From: CAVWXT01 sp963759115 | GTDB taxonomy: Bacteria > Planctomycetota > Planctomycetia > Pirellulales > Thermoguttaceae | Length of the DNA stretch: 64,000 nucleotides | Assembly (NCBI GenBank): GCA_963759115.1 | Contig: CAVWXT010000005.1 | Span: 558,001 to 622,000, forward strand | Reading direction: 5' to 3' | Shown here: positions 29,817 through 37,392 of the stretch, one piece after another | Layout: the number at the start of each line of letters is the position of its first letter | How positions within the stretch are numbered: the first letter of the stretch is position 1 | Notes under the pieces: generated by a model | What the model was told of the DNA's origin: nothing | Databases searched by the model: none | The model's input: only the letters and a program-made list of their open reading frames with translations | Position numbers and translations under genes: made by a program

Positions 29817-30815
29817 ATGATCTCAACGCGCTCGGCTTGCTACATTGTGTCAGCGCTGAATCTCCTTTGCCTCCTGGTAGCGCCTTCTCATACCAGTTTT
29901 GGAGCCGAGCCGCCGAAGCAAGTCACCAACTCCATCGGCATGAAGCTGACCCTCGTCCCTTCGGGCGAGTTCCAGATGGGCAGCGGCGAGTCGGCGGAGG
30001 AAACGGCTGCCTTCTTCAAGAAGAACTACGGCATGGATTCTCTGACGGCAGATTTCTTCAAGGACGAGCACCCGCAGCACCGGGTGCGAATTACCAAGCC
30101 GTTCTATCTGGGCACGTATCATGTCACAAGGGGCCAATTTCACAAGTTCGTCAAAGATTCGGGGTACAAGACGGACGCGGAAAAGGGCGACAGGCCGGGG
30201 GCGTGGGGAGCGGACCCCGAGATGAAAGTGCTTAGCTTCAATACGGATGGCTCTTGGCGGAACGCGGGTTTCGAGCAGACCGACGAGCACCCGGTGGTCA
30301 ACGTAAGCTGGAACGACGCGGTGGCCTTCTGCAAATGGCTCAGCGGCAGGGAGGGCAAGACCTACCGGCTGCCCACCGAGGCCGAGCGGGAGTACGCCTG
30401 CCGGGCCGGAACGAAAACACGGTATTCGAGCGGTGACGACCCCGAGACATTGGCCAAGGTGGCGAATGTGGCCGACGCGACGGCCGAGGCGAAGCTCCCC
30501 GGCTGGAAAAATGCGATCAAAGCTAGCGACGGCTACGTGTTCACAGCGCCGGTGGGCCAATTCAAACCCAACGCCTTCGGACTCTACGACATGCACGGCA
30601 ATGCCTGGCAGTGGTGCGCGGATTGGTATGGCGAAGACTACTACGGCAAATCGCCCGCAGACAACCCAAAGGGCCCGGACACCGGAAATGACCGTGTCCT
30701 TCGGGGCGGTTCCTGGGGCGACTGGCCGGGCGTCACCCGGTCTGCCACTCGCTTCAGGATGCCGCCGGACTACCGTGACTTCCTCGCGGGCTTCCGCGTT
30801 GCCAGGACTGAGTAA
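29817..30815 (+). CDS. Formylglycine-generating-enzyme-like (SUMF1) secreted protein (cassette gene)
   Basis: A signal peptide (MISTRSACYIVSALNLLCLL) precedes an FGE-sulfatase domain: EFQMGSGESAEE, PFYLGTYHVTRGQFHKFV, HPVVNVSWNDAVAFCKWLS, YRLPTEAEREYACRAGT, FGLYDMHGNAWQWCADWYG and RGGSWGDWPGVTRSATRF. Many planctomycete members lack the active-site cysteine pair and are not sulfatase activators; only isolated cysteines are seen here, so enzymatic activity is doubtful. The gene is intact, 24 bases after attC-like site 3. An FGE-like gene in a cassette position is notable. Confidence 0.85.
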   Translation: MISTRSACYIVSALNLLCLLVAPSHTSFGAEPPKQVTNSIGMKLTLVPSGEFQMGSGESAEETAAFFKKNYGMDSLTADFFKDEHPQHRVRITKPFYLGTYHVTRGQFHKFVKDSGYKTDAEKGDRPGAWGADPEMKVLSFNTDGSWRNAGFEQTDEHPVVNVSWNDAVAFCKWLSGREGKTYRLPTEAEREYACRAGTKTRYSSGDDPETLAKVANVADATAEAKLPGWKNAIKASDGYVFTAPVGQFKPNAFGLYDMHGNAWQWCADWYGEDYYGKSPADNPKGPDTGNDRVLRGGSWGDWPGVTRSATRFRMPPDYRDFLAGFRVARTE

Positions 30816-30881
30816 TGCTGTGGTGCTTGGCCCTGCTTACCGAATGAATCACGTAGGTGACACTAGGAGCGAACCCCTACC

Positions 30882-30953
30882 GGCCAACATCGCACGGCGG
30901 CAGAGTTCCCTGCGGGAATCGCCTGCGGCGACCGCCAGTGCGACCCGTTCACG
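30882..30953 (+). repeat. attC-like site 4
   Basis: The left end is GGCCAAC. Inside, TCGCAC pairs with GTGCGA and GGCGG with CCGCC, with one extrahelical A on the right arm as in site 2, and TTCCCTGCGGGAA forms the tip. The right end GTTCACG departs from GTTRGCC, so this site may be less active or mutated. Confidence 0.65.
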
Positions 30954-30963
30954 GAGCGCGGCA

Positions 30964-31230
30964 ATGTGTGGTAACGATCAATCGCGGGTCAGTCCCGTAT
31001 GGAAGTGCTCAGGGATTGGAGCACTCTGTTGTCTCGCTGCGGCGGTTGCGTCCTGCGTCGCAAGTATGTTCTCTAACGGTTGGGGCCACAAATATGGAAT
31101 GGTTCAGCCCATCATCCTTATGGTGCTGTTGAGTATGGTACTGGTGCCCGTCGGCGCCATAGTTGGCGCAATCGTCGGTGTCGTCGGTCTCTTTCTTAGG
31201 CGTCGAGGAGGCAGACGCGGCACCAAATAG
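30964..31230 (+). CDS. Small membrane protein, unknown function (cassette gene)
   Basis: The ATG at 30964, 10 bases after attC-like site 4, is preferred over an upstream in-frame ATG (30844) lying before the site. The 88-residue product has two hydrophobic stretches (about residues 14-35 and 48-78) and a basic RRRGGRRGTK end. The glycine/valine-rich second helix (VGAIVGAIVGVVGLF) resembles a packing motif. No family is recognised. Confidence 0.55.
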   Translation: MCGNDQSRVSPVWKCSGIGALCCLAAAVASCVASMFSNGWGHKYGMVQPIILMVLLSMVLVPVGAIVGAIVGVVGLFLRRRGGRRGTK

Positions 31231-31235
31231 ATGAC

Positions 31236-31290
31236 GTGCGAACACGGCACACCCGCTGAACCGCCTTCGGCGGACGCTTCGCTTCGAAGG
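31236..31290 (+). repeat. Partial attC-like site 5, truncated at REP/IS junction
   Basis: The left half (GAAC at 31240, GGCACACCCGC at 31246-31256, CCGCCTTCGGCGG at 31261) resembles the left half of site 1, where GCACACCCG is identical. The matching right half (CGGGTGTGC and GTTRGCC) is missing; instead CTTCGAAGGTTG leads directly into the REP motif that holds IS110 copy B. Confidence 0.4.
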
Positions 31291-31304
31291 TTGTAAAGGG
31301 GTCG

Positions 31305-31774
31305 CCCATAACCGCCGCTAAGTCAAGGCCCAGGCCAACGGATTTCTTGGGAAACTGCTAATTCGCTTGTCTCGCTGTTATAATGTGTGTGCCTGGTGAA
31401 GCGGAGTCGGGCTCTGCGGGGACGCAACCCGACAAGGAATAGCCAGGTTAGGGCGGGTGAATGACCCGTGATGCCCTGGCGGTATCCACTGCCAGGGCAG
31501 TTTTGTCTCACCGACTCATTCATTTGCTCTACTATGCCTCCGAAAATCCGACCCTGCCAAACACCAGCACACCCGCCGCAATTGGCAACGGCTTGTCACT
31601 CGTCGTCGCGCACCTAGTAGTCACCCATTCGTGCCGTCCGAGCCGAAGCCCGTCGCATATTGTATTGTTCACCGGTCACAGTGCCCAATCAGGAGGACAG
31701 TGCAGACTTGCGTCTCACGAGACCCCTTTGCGGGCCAGCCGCGACCGTACTCGTGCGCGATATCGTGTTGCTCT
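31305..31774 (-). ncRNA. Candidate bridge RNA region of IS110 copy B
   Basis: This is the 3' non-coding end as in the other copies. The target-matching arm is at 31721-31729 (read as AAAGGGGTC on the element's strand), without the extra T of copy A. Ends and strand of the transcript are not determined. Confidence 0.6.
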
Positions 31775-32779
31775 CTACGCCGCCTGGTGGGCGTGCTCAC
31801 GCTGCCAACGACGCAGCCGCTTCCAACATATCTCCGCCAGTTTGCGGGCCACCGCCACCCGTGCAATCTTTGCGCTGGATCGCTTCCGCACCCGCGTGTA
31901 AAAGTTCTTCAAGGCCGCGTCCTCGCGGATCGCCTTGATGGCCGCCTCCACGAGAATCCATCGCAACCACGTCGACCCTTGCCGTGTAATCGAACCGCGG
32001 TAGCAGTGTCCGCCCGACTGATGCACACGGCAGGTCAGCCCGGCGTACGCGCCGACCTGTTTTGCCATGCGGAAACGCTCCACTTCGCCGATTTCCGCCA
32101 CGATCAACAACGCCGAGTACAGGCCGATGCCGTGAATCTCGGTCAAGGCTTCCGCTTGCGGAAAAGCCGCCGACATCCGCGCGATGTGCCGGTCGATGAT
32201 CGTCGCTTGCCGTCCGAAATGTTTCAATCGCGCCAGTAGTTCGTCGCGGACCAGATTCTCGATCCAACCGAAGTCTTGACCACGGAACCAAGCCAGGCCG
32301 CGTACCCCGAAAGGGACTCGATAGGGCGCTTGCTGATTCTTTCTGGCCAACAAGGCCCGCAAGTGGATTTTCGCCTCGGCCAACTCGCGGCCCAGACGTG
32401 CCCGGCGGCGTGTCAGCTCGCGGAGTTGCTGGTACGGCTCCGGCGGAATGTAGGCCAGCGGAATCTGGTTGATCCGCAACAGGTTCGCCAACAATTGGGC
32501 GTCCAGCTTGTCCGTTTTGGTGCGTTGTTGTACCATAGCCCGCAGACGAAACGGATGGGCCAATAAGATCGTACCGTACGGTCGGAGCAGGTCGTACAGC
32601 CAGCGATACGTTGCGCTGGCCTCGATGACCGCCCGAAAGGATCCCAACGCCTGGACGACGTTCACGATGCTGGCGGTGTCTTCACAGCGAACGGTGACGG
32701 GCTTGATAACTTCGCCCGTGTCGTTCACGGCGGCAATCACCACGGTCTCACGGTGCAAATCGATACCCACGTGCCACAT
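31775..32779 (-). CDS. IS110-family transposase, intact
   Basis: The full 334-residue DEDD recombinase is encoded: D in VGIDLHRE, E in VIEASATY, and KTDKLDA in the RuvC-like domain, with HGIGLYSALL and GAYAGLTC plus the serine region SITRQGSTW in the C-terminal domain. Compared with copies C and D the protein differs mainly at ARKNQQ versus ARQNRQ, although about 15 silent changes cluster around that point. Confidence 0.93.
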   Translation of the reverse strand: MWHVGIDLHRETVVIAAVNDTGEVIKPVTVRCEDTASIVNVVQALGSFRAVIEASATYRWLYDLLRPYGTILLAHPFRLRAMVQQRTKTDKLDAQLLANLLRINQIPLAYIPPEPYQQLRELTRRRARLGRELAEAKIHLRALLARKNQQAPYRVPFGVRGLAWFRGQDFGWIENLVRDELLARLKHFGRQATIIDRHIARMSAAFPQAEALTEIHGIGLYSALLIVAEIGEVERFRMAKQVGAYAGLTCRVHQSGGHCYRGSITRQGSTWLRWILVEAAIKAIREDAALKNFYTRVRKRSSAKIARVAVARKLAEICWKRLRRWQREHAHQAA

Positions 32780-32912
32780 GAACAGGTCTCCTTGTTTGGT
32801 GGAGGAAAGATGAATTTGTTACTGCTTTCATCCTACTCCACCAGCAAGGGGCCTTTCACGCGGCGGTTATAGTATCAGGAGTCTTTAATCGTGTCCATCG
32901 CTGTTAACGAGT

Positions 32913-32931
32913 AGAGGGGGCGGGAGTCTTA
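32913..32931 (+). repeat. Variant REP motif beside IS110 copy B
   Basis: AGAGGGGGCGGGAGTCTTA matches the REP core at 16 of 19 positions and is in the same orientation as the interrupted REP 27 bases upstream. It is not interrupted. Confidence 0.6.
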
Positions 32932-33416
32932 GTTCTCGGCGGGAGCCCCGTTCTGCCTGGTCGCGCCGGCGTCGCACGCCACTGTCACCAACCGCCGGGA
33001 TGACACCGCCAGCACGGCGTTCTCGCAAACAGCAACTGCCCGTGCAGTTGTTTCCCGCTTTCCCCTTGGCCCAAAAACTCCTCTGGAAATTGGGCGGGCA
33101 CCTGTGGTATAGAGAAGTTCACTGGGCCAGACCGCTGCCGTTGGCACGCGGCTCGGCGTCGATCCCGGCGACGGCCGGTTGCACTTTCACAATTCGCGGT
33201 TTCCTGCCGCCCGACTGTCAATCGCATAGTCCACGGTGCGTTTCAACGCACCCTGCCGGCGATCGGTAAGGCCCTTCGGGCAACGTCGGCGCAGCAGCAA
33301 ATCATTTCAACTCGCGTAGGTCCCGCTTGCCGAGCGGAACCGCAGGGCGGAGGCGAGACTCGACCGCACACACAGTCTCGCCCGGCAGGCGAGACCTACG
33401 GGGTCGGCCCTCGCCC
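32932..33416. other. Non-coding stretch with one palindrome
   Basis: No gene is supported in these 485 bases. Close to the end of the serine acetyltransferase gene, CGTAGGTCCCGCTTGCCGAG (from 33314) and CGGCAGGCGAGACCTACG (to 33400) form an imperfect inverted repeat, a possible terminator for that gene. Confidence 0.5.
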
Positions 33417-34370
33417 TCAAATCGACCACGCGAACTCGTCGGGCTCTTCGCCGCGAATGCGGAGCCGAGGGCTCTCCATGATGACCGTCGTGCCGGGGGC
33501 CACGGACCGGGTAAGCCACACGCTGGAGCCGATCACCGAGTCGTGGCCGATCACGGTGTTGCCGCCCAGGATCGTGGCGTTGGCGTAGATCACCACCCGG
33601 TCTTCGAGCGTCGGATGGCGCTTGGTGCCGCGGACGAGTTGGCCCTCGGCATCGGTGGCGAAACTGAGCGCGCCGAGCGTGACGCCTTGATACAGTTTCA
33701 CCCACTCGCCGATCTCCGTGGTCTCGCCGACCACCACGCCCGTGCCGTGGTCGATGAAGAAGTAGCGGCCGATCTTGGCGCCGGGATGAATGTCGATGCC
33801 CGTGCGGTTGTGGGCCCACTCGGTCATCATCCGCGGGATCAGGGGCACGCCCAACTCGTGCAGGATGTGGGCCAGCCGGTAGACGGTGATGGCGTCCAGG
33901 CCGGGGTAGCAGAAAATCACTTCGTCGAGCGACTTGCAGGCCGGGTCGCCATCGTAGGCCGCCTGCACGTCCAGGGCGAGAATCTTGCGCAGGGCCGGCA
34001 GTTGCTCCAGGAAGGCCACGGCCTTCGCCTGGCCGATGGTTTCGAAGTCCTGGGTTTGGCGGGGATCGCACTTGCCGGCCTTGATGGTTTCGTGCCGGAT
34101 GGCGCGGCCGATTTGCACGGTGAGCGTGTCGTGGAGCCGATCGATCAGGTCGCCCACGTGGTAGGTGACGTTGCCCAGGTGCAGGCCGTCGCGGCGGCGA
34201 TAGCCGGGAAAGAGAATTTCCTTGAGATCGTCGGTGGCGGCGATGATCGTGTCGTAGTTGGGCAGGGGGCAATGGCCCAGGTGATGGATGCTGCCGACCT
34301 CCGCGTAGGTGTCGACGATCCGCTCGGTCAGCACCGGCAGGCTTTCTTTGATTCGAATATCGGTAGCCAT
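33417..34370 (-). CDS. cysE: Serine O-acetyltransferase
   Basis: The enzyme acetylates serine with acetyl-CoA, the first step of cysteine synthesis. The start ATG at 34370 gives MATDIRIKESLPVLTERIV, 317 residues. The long helical N-terminal region and the left-handed beta-helix (GIDIHPGAKIGRYFFIDHGT, GVVVGETTEIGEWVKLYQGV, TLEDRVVIYANATILGG) are typical of the larger EpsC/SrpH-like serine acetyltransferases. The catalytic histidines in DIHPGAKIG and FIDHGTGVV are present. A hairpin (CTGTCCGGTC at 34456, GACCGGACAG at 34471) lies upstream. Confidence 0.9.
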   Translation of the reverse strand: MATDIRIKESLPVLTERIVDTYAEVGSIHHLGHCPLPNYDTIIAATDDLKEILFPGYRRRDGLHLGNVTYHVGDLIDRLHDTLTVQIGRAIRHETIKAGKCDPRQTQDFETIGQAKAVAFLEQLPALRKILALDVQAAYDGDPACKSLDEVIFCYPGLDAITVYRLAHILHELGVPLIPRMMTEWAHNRTGIDIHPGAKIGRYFFIDHGTGVVVGETTEIGEWVKLYQGVTLGALSFATDAEGQLVRGTKRHPTLEDRVVIYANATILGGNTVIGHDSVIGSSVWLTRSVAPGTTVIMESPRLRIRGEEPDEFAWSI

Positions 34371-34699
34371 GGCAAGTCCCTCGACGGCACGGCGGCAATG
34401 CGCATGCACACAAGACTCGGAAAGAAGGAATACGCAGGGCTGGAGAAGGGGCGGGCTGTCCGGTCGCTCAGACCGGACAGCTACAGCAGCAACAACGATG
34501 AGCGCCGAATTGATAGCCGAGGCTCATAAATGTCTACCCTGAGAGAACCCGCCGTCCGTGGAATATTACCCACAAAAGCCGGCAGAATCAAGCTGCACGG
34601 TATTTTCTTCGGCCCGCGGGAGGACGGAAGTTGAGGGGATTAGGGGCAAGCGAAAGCCTCGCAGCCGCGCAACGTTCGCCCGATTGGCCCGACAGCTTC

Positions 34700-35251
34700 T
34701 CACGCGTCGGGAAATACCCTCCGTACCTCGATCTGGAATCCGGGCAGCACGTCGTCATCGGTGAGCACATCAGAACGGTGCAGCATCCGCATTTCCGCCT
34801 TGGGGGCGTACACGGCGATACTGCGAGTTTCCGGATCGACGATCCAGACCTTGCGGCAGCCCGCTTCGAGCCAATCTGACACTTTGGCGAGCACTTCCGA
34901 AGCCCGATCGCCGGGAGAGAGCACCTCGACCGCCAAATCGGGCGGGCCGGGGAAAAAACCCTGTGGAACGGAATCCGGCATCCGTCGGGCGCTCACAAAG
35001 GCCGCATCCGGGGCACGGACCGTGTCCGGATCGTGACCGATATGGAAACCGCCTTCCGCCCCGAACACCCAGCCGAGTTTTCGTTCCTCCACAAAATCGC
35101 ACAGGATGCTCCCGATCCTGGCGGCAATAATGGCATGAAGCGAGCCGGAAGGCGACATAAGGATGAGCTCGCCGCGCACCAATTCACAGCGTCCCAAGCC
35201 GGGCTGCTGGAATAGTTGTTCGGCCGTCGTTATTTCTGCAACGGTTGCCAT
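34700..35251 (-). CDS. Uma2-family (DUF820) putative endonuclease
   Basis: The 183-residue product has the Uma2 features: YELV-like start (LGRCELVRGELILMSPSG), E in FGAEGGFHIG, PDAAFVS, PDLAVEVLSPGDRASEV, W.KAG-type turn (WLEAGCRKVWIVDP) and a short C-terminal tail. The restriction-enzyme-like core (E, D, ExL) is visible. Such genes are abundant in planctomycetes and cyanobacteria; their role is unsettled. It lies 19 bases downstream of the XRE gene and may share its transcript. Confidence 0.88.
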   Translation of the reverse strand: MATVAEITTAEQLFQQPGLGRCELVRGELILMSPSGSLHAIIAARIGSILCDFVEERKLGWVFGAEGGFHIGHDPDTVRAPDAAFVSARRMPDSVPQGFFPGPPDLAVEVLSPGDRASEVLAKVSDWLEAGCRKVWIVDPETRSIAVYAPKAEMRMLHRSDVLTDDDVLPGFQIEVRRVFPDA

Positions 35252-35269
35252 ACGCTCTTCATCGTGCCA

Positions 35270-35590
35270 TCAGCGGGTCGCGACTTTCAACTCCAACGCC
35301 TCCGCGAGCCGATCTGCGGTTTCCATGCGAATATCGCGCTCGCCGGAAAGGAATCGTGAGATGACGATCTGCGACACGTTGGCATCTTTGGCGATCTGGT
35401 AGAGCGACTTGCCGCTCCGGCGAATTGCCGCCCGCAACGTGTCACTCAGGGAACCGGGACCGGCCCGGTGTGAGGGTCGGGCAGGCGGAAACTCCTTCAC
35501 GACTTGGCGCCGGATGGCATTATCTCTGGCAGCCTCTTCGGCCGTCAATCTGCGCGTCCTGACCATGCGTTCGATTTTCTTCTCCGCCAT
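35270..35590 (-). CDS. XRE-family antitoxin-like regulator
   Basis: The ATG at 35590 follows GGAGG with good spacing. The N-terminal half is basic and probably disordered; residues 50-105 form a helix-turn-helix (SLYQIAKDANVSQIVISRFL) followed by DIRMETADRLAEALEL. It follows a BrnT-like gene by nine bases, in the usual toxin-then-antitoxin order for such pairs. It likely represses its own operon. Confidence 0.8.
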   Translation of the reverse strand: MAEKKIERMVRTRRLTAEEAARDNAIRRQVVKEFPPARPSHRAGPGSLSDTLRAAIRRSGKSLYQIAKDANVSQIVISRFLSGERDIRMETADRLAEALELKVATR

Positions 35591-35599
35591 AGACACCTC

Positions 35600-35857
35600 C
35601 TACGGTTCAGGAACCGGGTATGCCGTGACAACTCGAATCGTGTCCTCGTCGATCCGCTCGTACACAACGATGATGTACACCCTTTCCAAGGTGTATCCCC
35701 AGACAACCGGCAGGCCACTGGAATCACTCTCGCCGCGATTGGACGGACTGGCCAGCACCTCTTCCACGTCGTCAATGTCCAGGCCATGTTCTGCAATGTG
35801 CTGAACGTTGCCGCACGAGTCTTGCGGATCGTCCCAAAGAATACGGAAGAAGTCCAT
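35600..35857 (-). CDS. BrnT-like toxin
   Basis: The 85-residue product from ATG 35857 (MDFFRILWDDPQDSCGNVQH) has the BrnT-type order: an opening strand, a helix with HIAEHGLDIDDVEEVLASP, then GYTLERVYIIVVYERIDED and a final TIRVVTAYPV strand. BrnT proteins are RelE-fold ribonucleases controlled by a partner regulator, here the XRE gene downstream. Confidence 0.65.
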   Translation of the reverse strand: MDFFRILWDDPQDSCGNVQHIAEHGLDIDDVEEVLASPSNRGESDSSGLPVVWGYTLERVYIIVVYERIDEDTIRVVTAYPVPEP

Positions 35858-35998
35858 CGCCGCCAGCACCCGATCTCTGGGCCAACGCTGTAATAATAGT
35901 CAATTGACTACGTTTTGGCAAGGGGACCGGACGACGAATTTGGGACGATTCAATCCGTAGGGTCCGCCATGCGGACTGGAGAGTCTGGAGCGTGCTTG

Positions 35999-36955
35999 CT
36001 AGGCTTTTTTCTTCAGGGCCTTGAGCAACCCCAAGGCAACCGTCCAGTGGTCGGGCTTGCCGGTGAACTGTCCGCTCCACATCTCGCCGTCCACGCTCAT
36101 CATGAACATGGCCTGCAAAGCGTCTGTGCCACCGCTCGCAGTCTGGAACGTAACATAGCTGCCCTGGCAGTGGTCCCCCGCAAACTGCTCGATCTCATAC
36201 TTCTCACTGCTCAGTGTGAACTCCGCCGACTTCTTTGCCTCTTCCAAAAATCCATCCGCAAGCTTCCGCACTATCCCCGGTATCTCTTCGGTCCTGTTGG
36301 GGGGTGGCCACTTGGAAAACATCAACAGCCCTTCTACTTCCCCGGAGCCAGTCTTCAACGCATAGAAGTCAACAAGACCTCCAGCCGTACGATGCTCAAG
36401 ATTCCAACCCGCAGGTGGCTGAATCGCGAGTGTTCCTTTTTCGGTGGGCATGAAGCGATCACGATAGTCGGAGACATCGTGCTCCGCAACGAAATCGTCC
36501 CAAGCTTTTGCGTCCGCAGGGTGGCACCAAACGGTCAACTGCATCGGTTCCGGCTTGTCGGGATATGGCGACTCGAAATCAATGCTGTTCGGGCATGGGC
36601 CAGAAGACAGTAAGTGGGTGAAATGGCTGGATTCGGGCGTGGGCGTCTGCACGTGCTTGAAAGTGTATTGTCGCTCGGCAACTCTGCCCAACTCAACGAG
36701 TCTCTGGCGATGGTATTCGTATCGCTTATTGGCGTCGCTACGGGCAAGGGCATCATCAAGGGAATAGACCACCACTCCATCAATGATGGATCGCCGTTCC
36801 TTTGAGAATCTTTGCGCCGACGCGCGCTGCATCTGCCAACCGTGGTAGTGGACCTGGAAGGCTCTGGTATTGATGACGGCGATGCTTCCGCAGACGAGTA
36901 AGGTGGCGAGGGCGGCGACGATGAGTAGACGGCGACGGGTCATGCGACGCCTCAT
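35999..36955 (-). CDS. Membrane-anchored protein, unknown function
   Basis: The start is ATG 36955 or 36943 (MTRRRLLIVAALATLLVCG). One N-terminal helix serves as anchor or signal. The roughly 290-residue outer part has FMPTEKGTLAIQPPAGWNLE, SGEVEGLLMFSKWPPPN and YVTFQTASGGTDALQAMFMM, a beta-rich region seen in many small planctomycete proteins. No catalytic motif is recognised. The gene appears intact. Confidence 0.65.
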   Translation of the reverse strand: MRRRMTRRRLLIVAALATLLVCGSIAVINTRAFQVHYHGWQMQRASAQRFSKERRSIIDGVVVYSLDDALARSDANKRYEYHRQRLVELGRVAERQYTFKHVQTPTPESSHFTHLLSSGPCPNSIDFESPYPDKPEPMQLTVWCHPADAKAWDDFVAEHDVSDYRDRFMPTEKGTLAIQPPAGWNLEHRTAGGLVDFYALKTGSGEVEGLLMFSKWPPPNRTEEIPGIVRKLADGFLEEAKKSAEFTLSSEKYEIEQFAGDHCQGSYVTFQTASGGTDALQAMFMMSVDGEMWSGQFTGKPDHWTVALGLLKALKKKA

Positions 36956-37080
36956 TGACGGGTACGAACAAGGAGGTCGTTGACAGTGGTGGAGAAGGGG
37001 CCTTGAACCGTTGTTGACGTCAACAGTCAAAGCTAAACGAATATTCCGGTGGCTGTTAGCCGCCGGCGGTGATAGCTCGC

Positions 37081-37284
37081 CTACTTCCGATCCGCCTCAC
37101 GTTGTTTCATGGCCGCCTGACTGATTTCCTCAATGCTTTTGTCCGGCCACAACGTGCGGTGCCACTGCGTATAGTCGAACGGCTCGCGGCGGATCAAGGT
37201 GATGAACTTCTCCGCCTGCACATCCCCCAACGCGTCCACGAGGGCACGGAATCCCACAGTCCTAATCTGGCTGTCCGTGAACAT
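37081..37284 (-). CDS. Small protein next to a PIN-toxin remnant
   Basis: The ATG at 37284 gives MFTDSQIRTVGFRALVDALG, 67 residues, mostly helical. The start overlaps the stop of a PIN-like fragment upstream (TGATG), which is the spacing of a toxin-antitoxin operon. It may be the surviving partner of that toxin. I do not recognise the family with certainty. Confidence 0.5.
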   Translation of the reverse strand: MFTDSQIRTVGFRALVDALGDVQAEKFITLIRREPFDYTQWHRTLWPDKSIEEISQAAMKQREADRK

Positions 37285-37391
37285 CACGTCACCTCAATTA
37301 CAAACTGCGCCGGGTCCATTACGGTGATTCCGGCAAAACCCCGCAACTTCTTGACCACCAGGTCATCGGTTGTCAGGAAATACCCAGCGCC
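37284..37391 (-). pseudogene. PIN-domain toxin, C-terminal remnant
   Basis: About 35 residues remain, GYFLTTDDLVVKKLRGFAG then ITVMDPAQFVIEVT, matching the end of PIN-domain (VapC-like) ribonucleases: TTDDxL helix and the final strand. The upstream part is absent, because the EF-G-like gene ends at 37393, two bases away. A deletion must have joined them. Confidence 0.6.
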
Positions 37392-37392
37392 C

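Larger units (their letters stand above)
31305..32877 (-). mobile_element. IS110-family (IS1111-type) insertion sequence, copy B
   Basis: The body is 1573 bases, in reverse orientation. Flanks TAAAGGGGTCG (31294-31304) and GGAGTCTTT (32878-32886) are the two halves of the REP motif. This copy has more substitutions than A, C and D, near both ends (for example in the right end next to ATAACCGCC) and in one cluster at about 32272-32352 inside the transposase gene. A variant REP (AGAGGGGGCGGGAGTCTTA) follows at 32913-32931. Confidence 0.9.

Noticed and set aside
30433..30963. Open frame continuing upstream of the last cassette gene
   Set aside because: It overlaps the FGE-like gene out of frame and crosses attC-like site 4; the ATG at 30964 right after the site is the better start.
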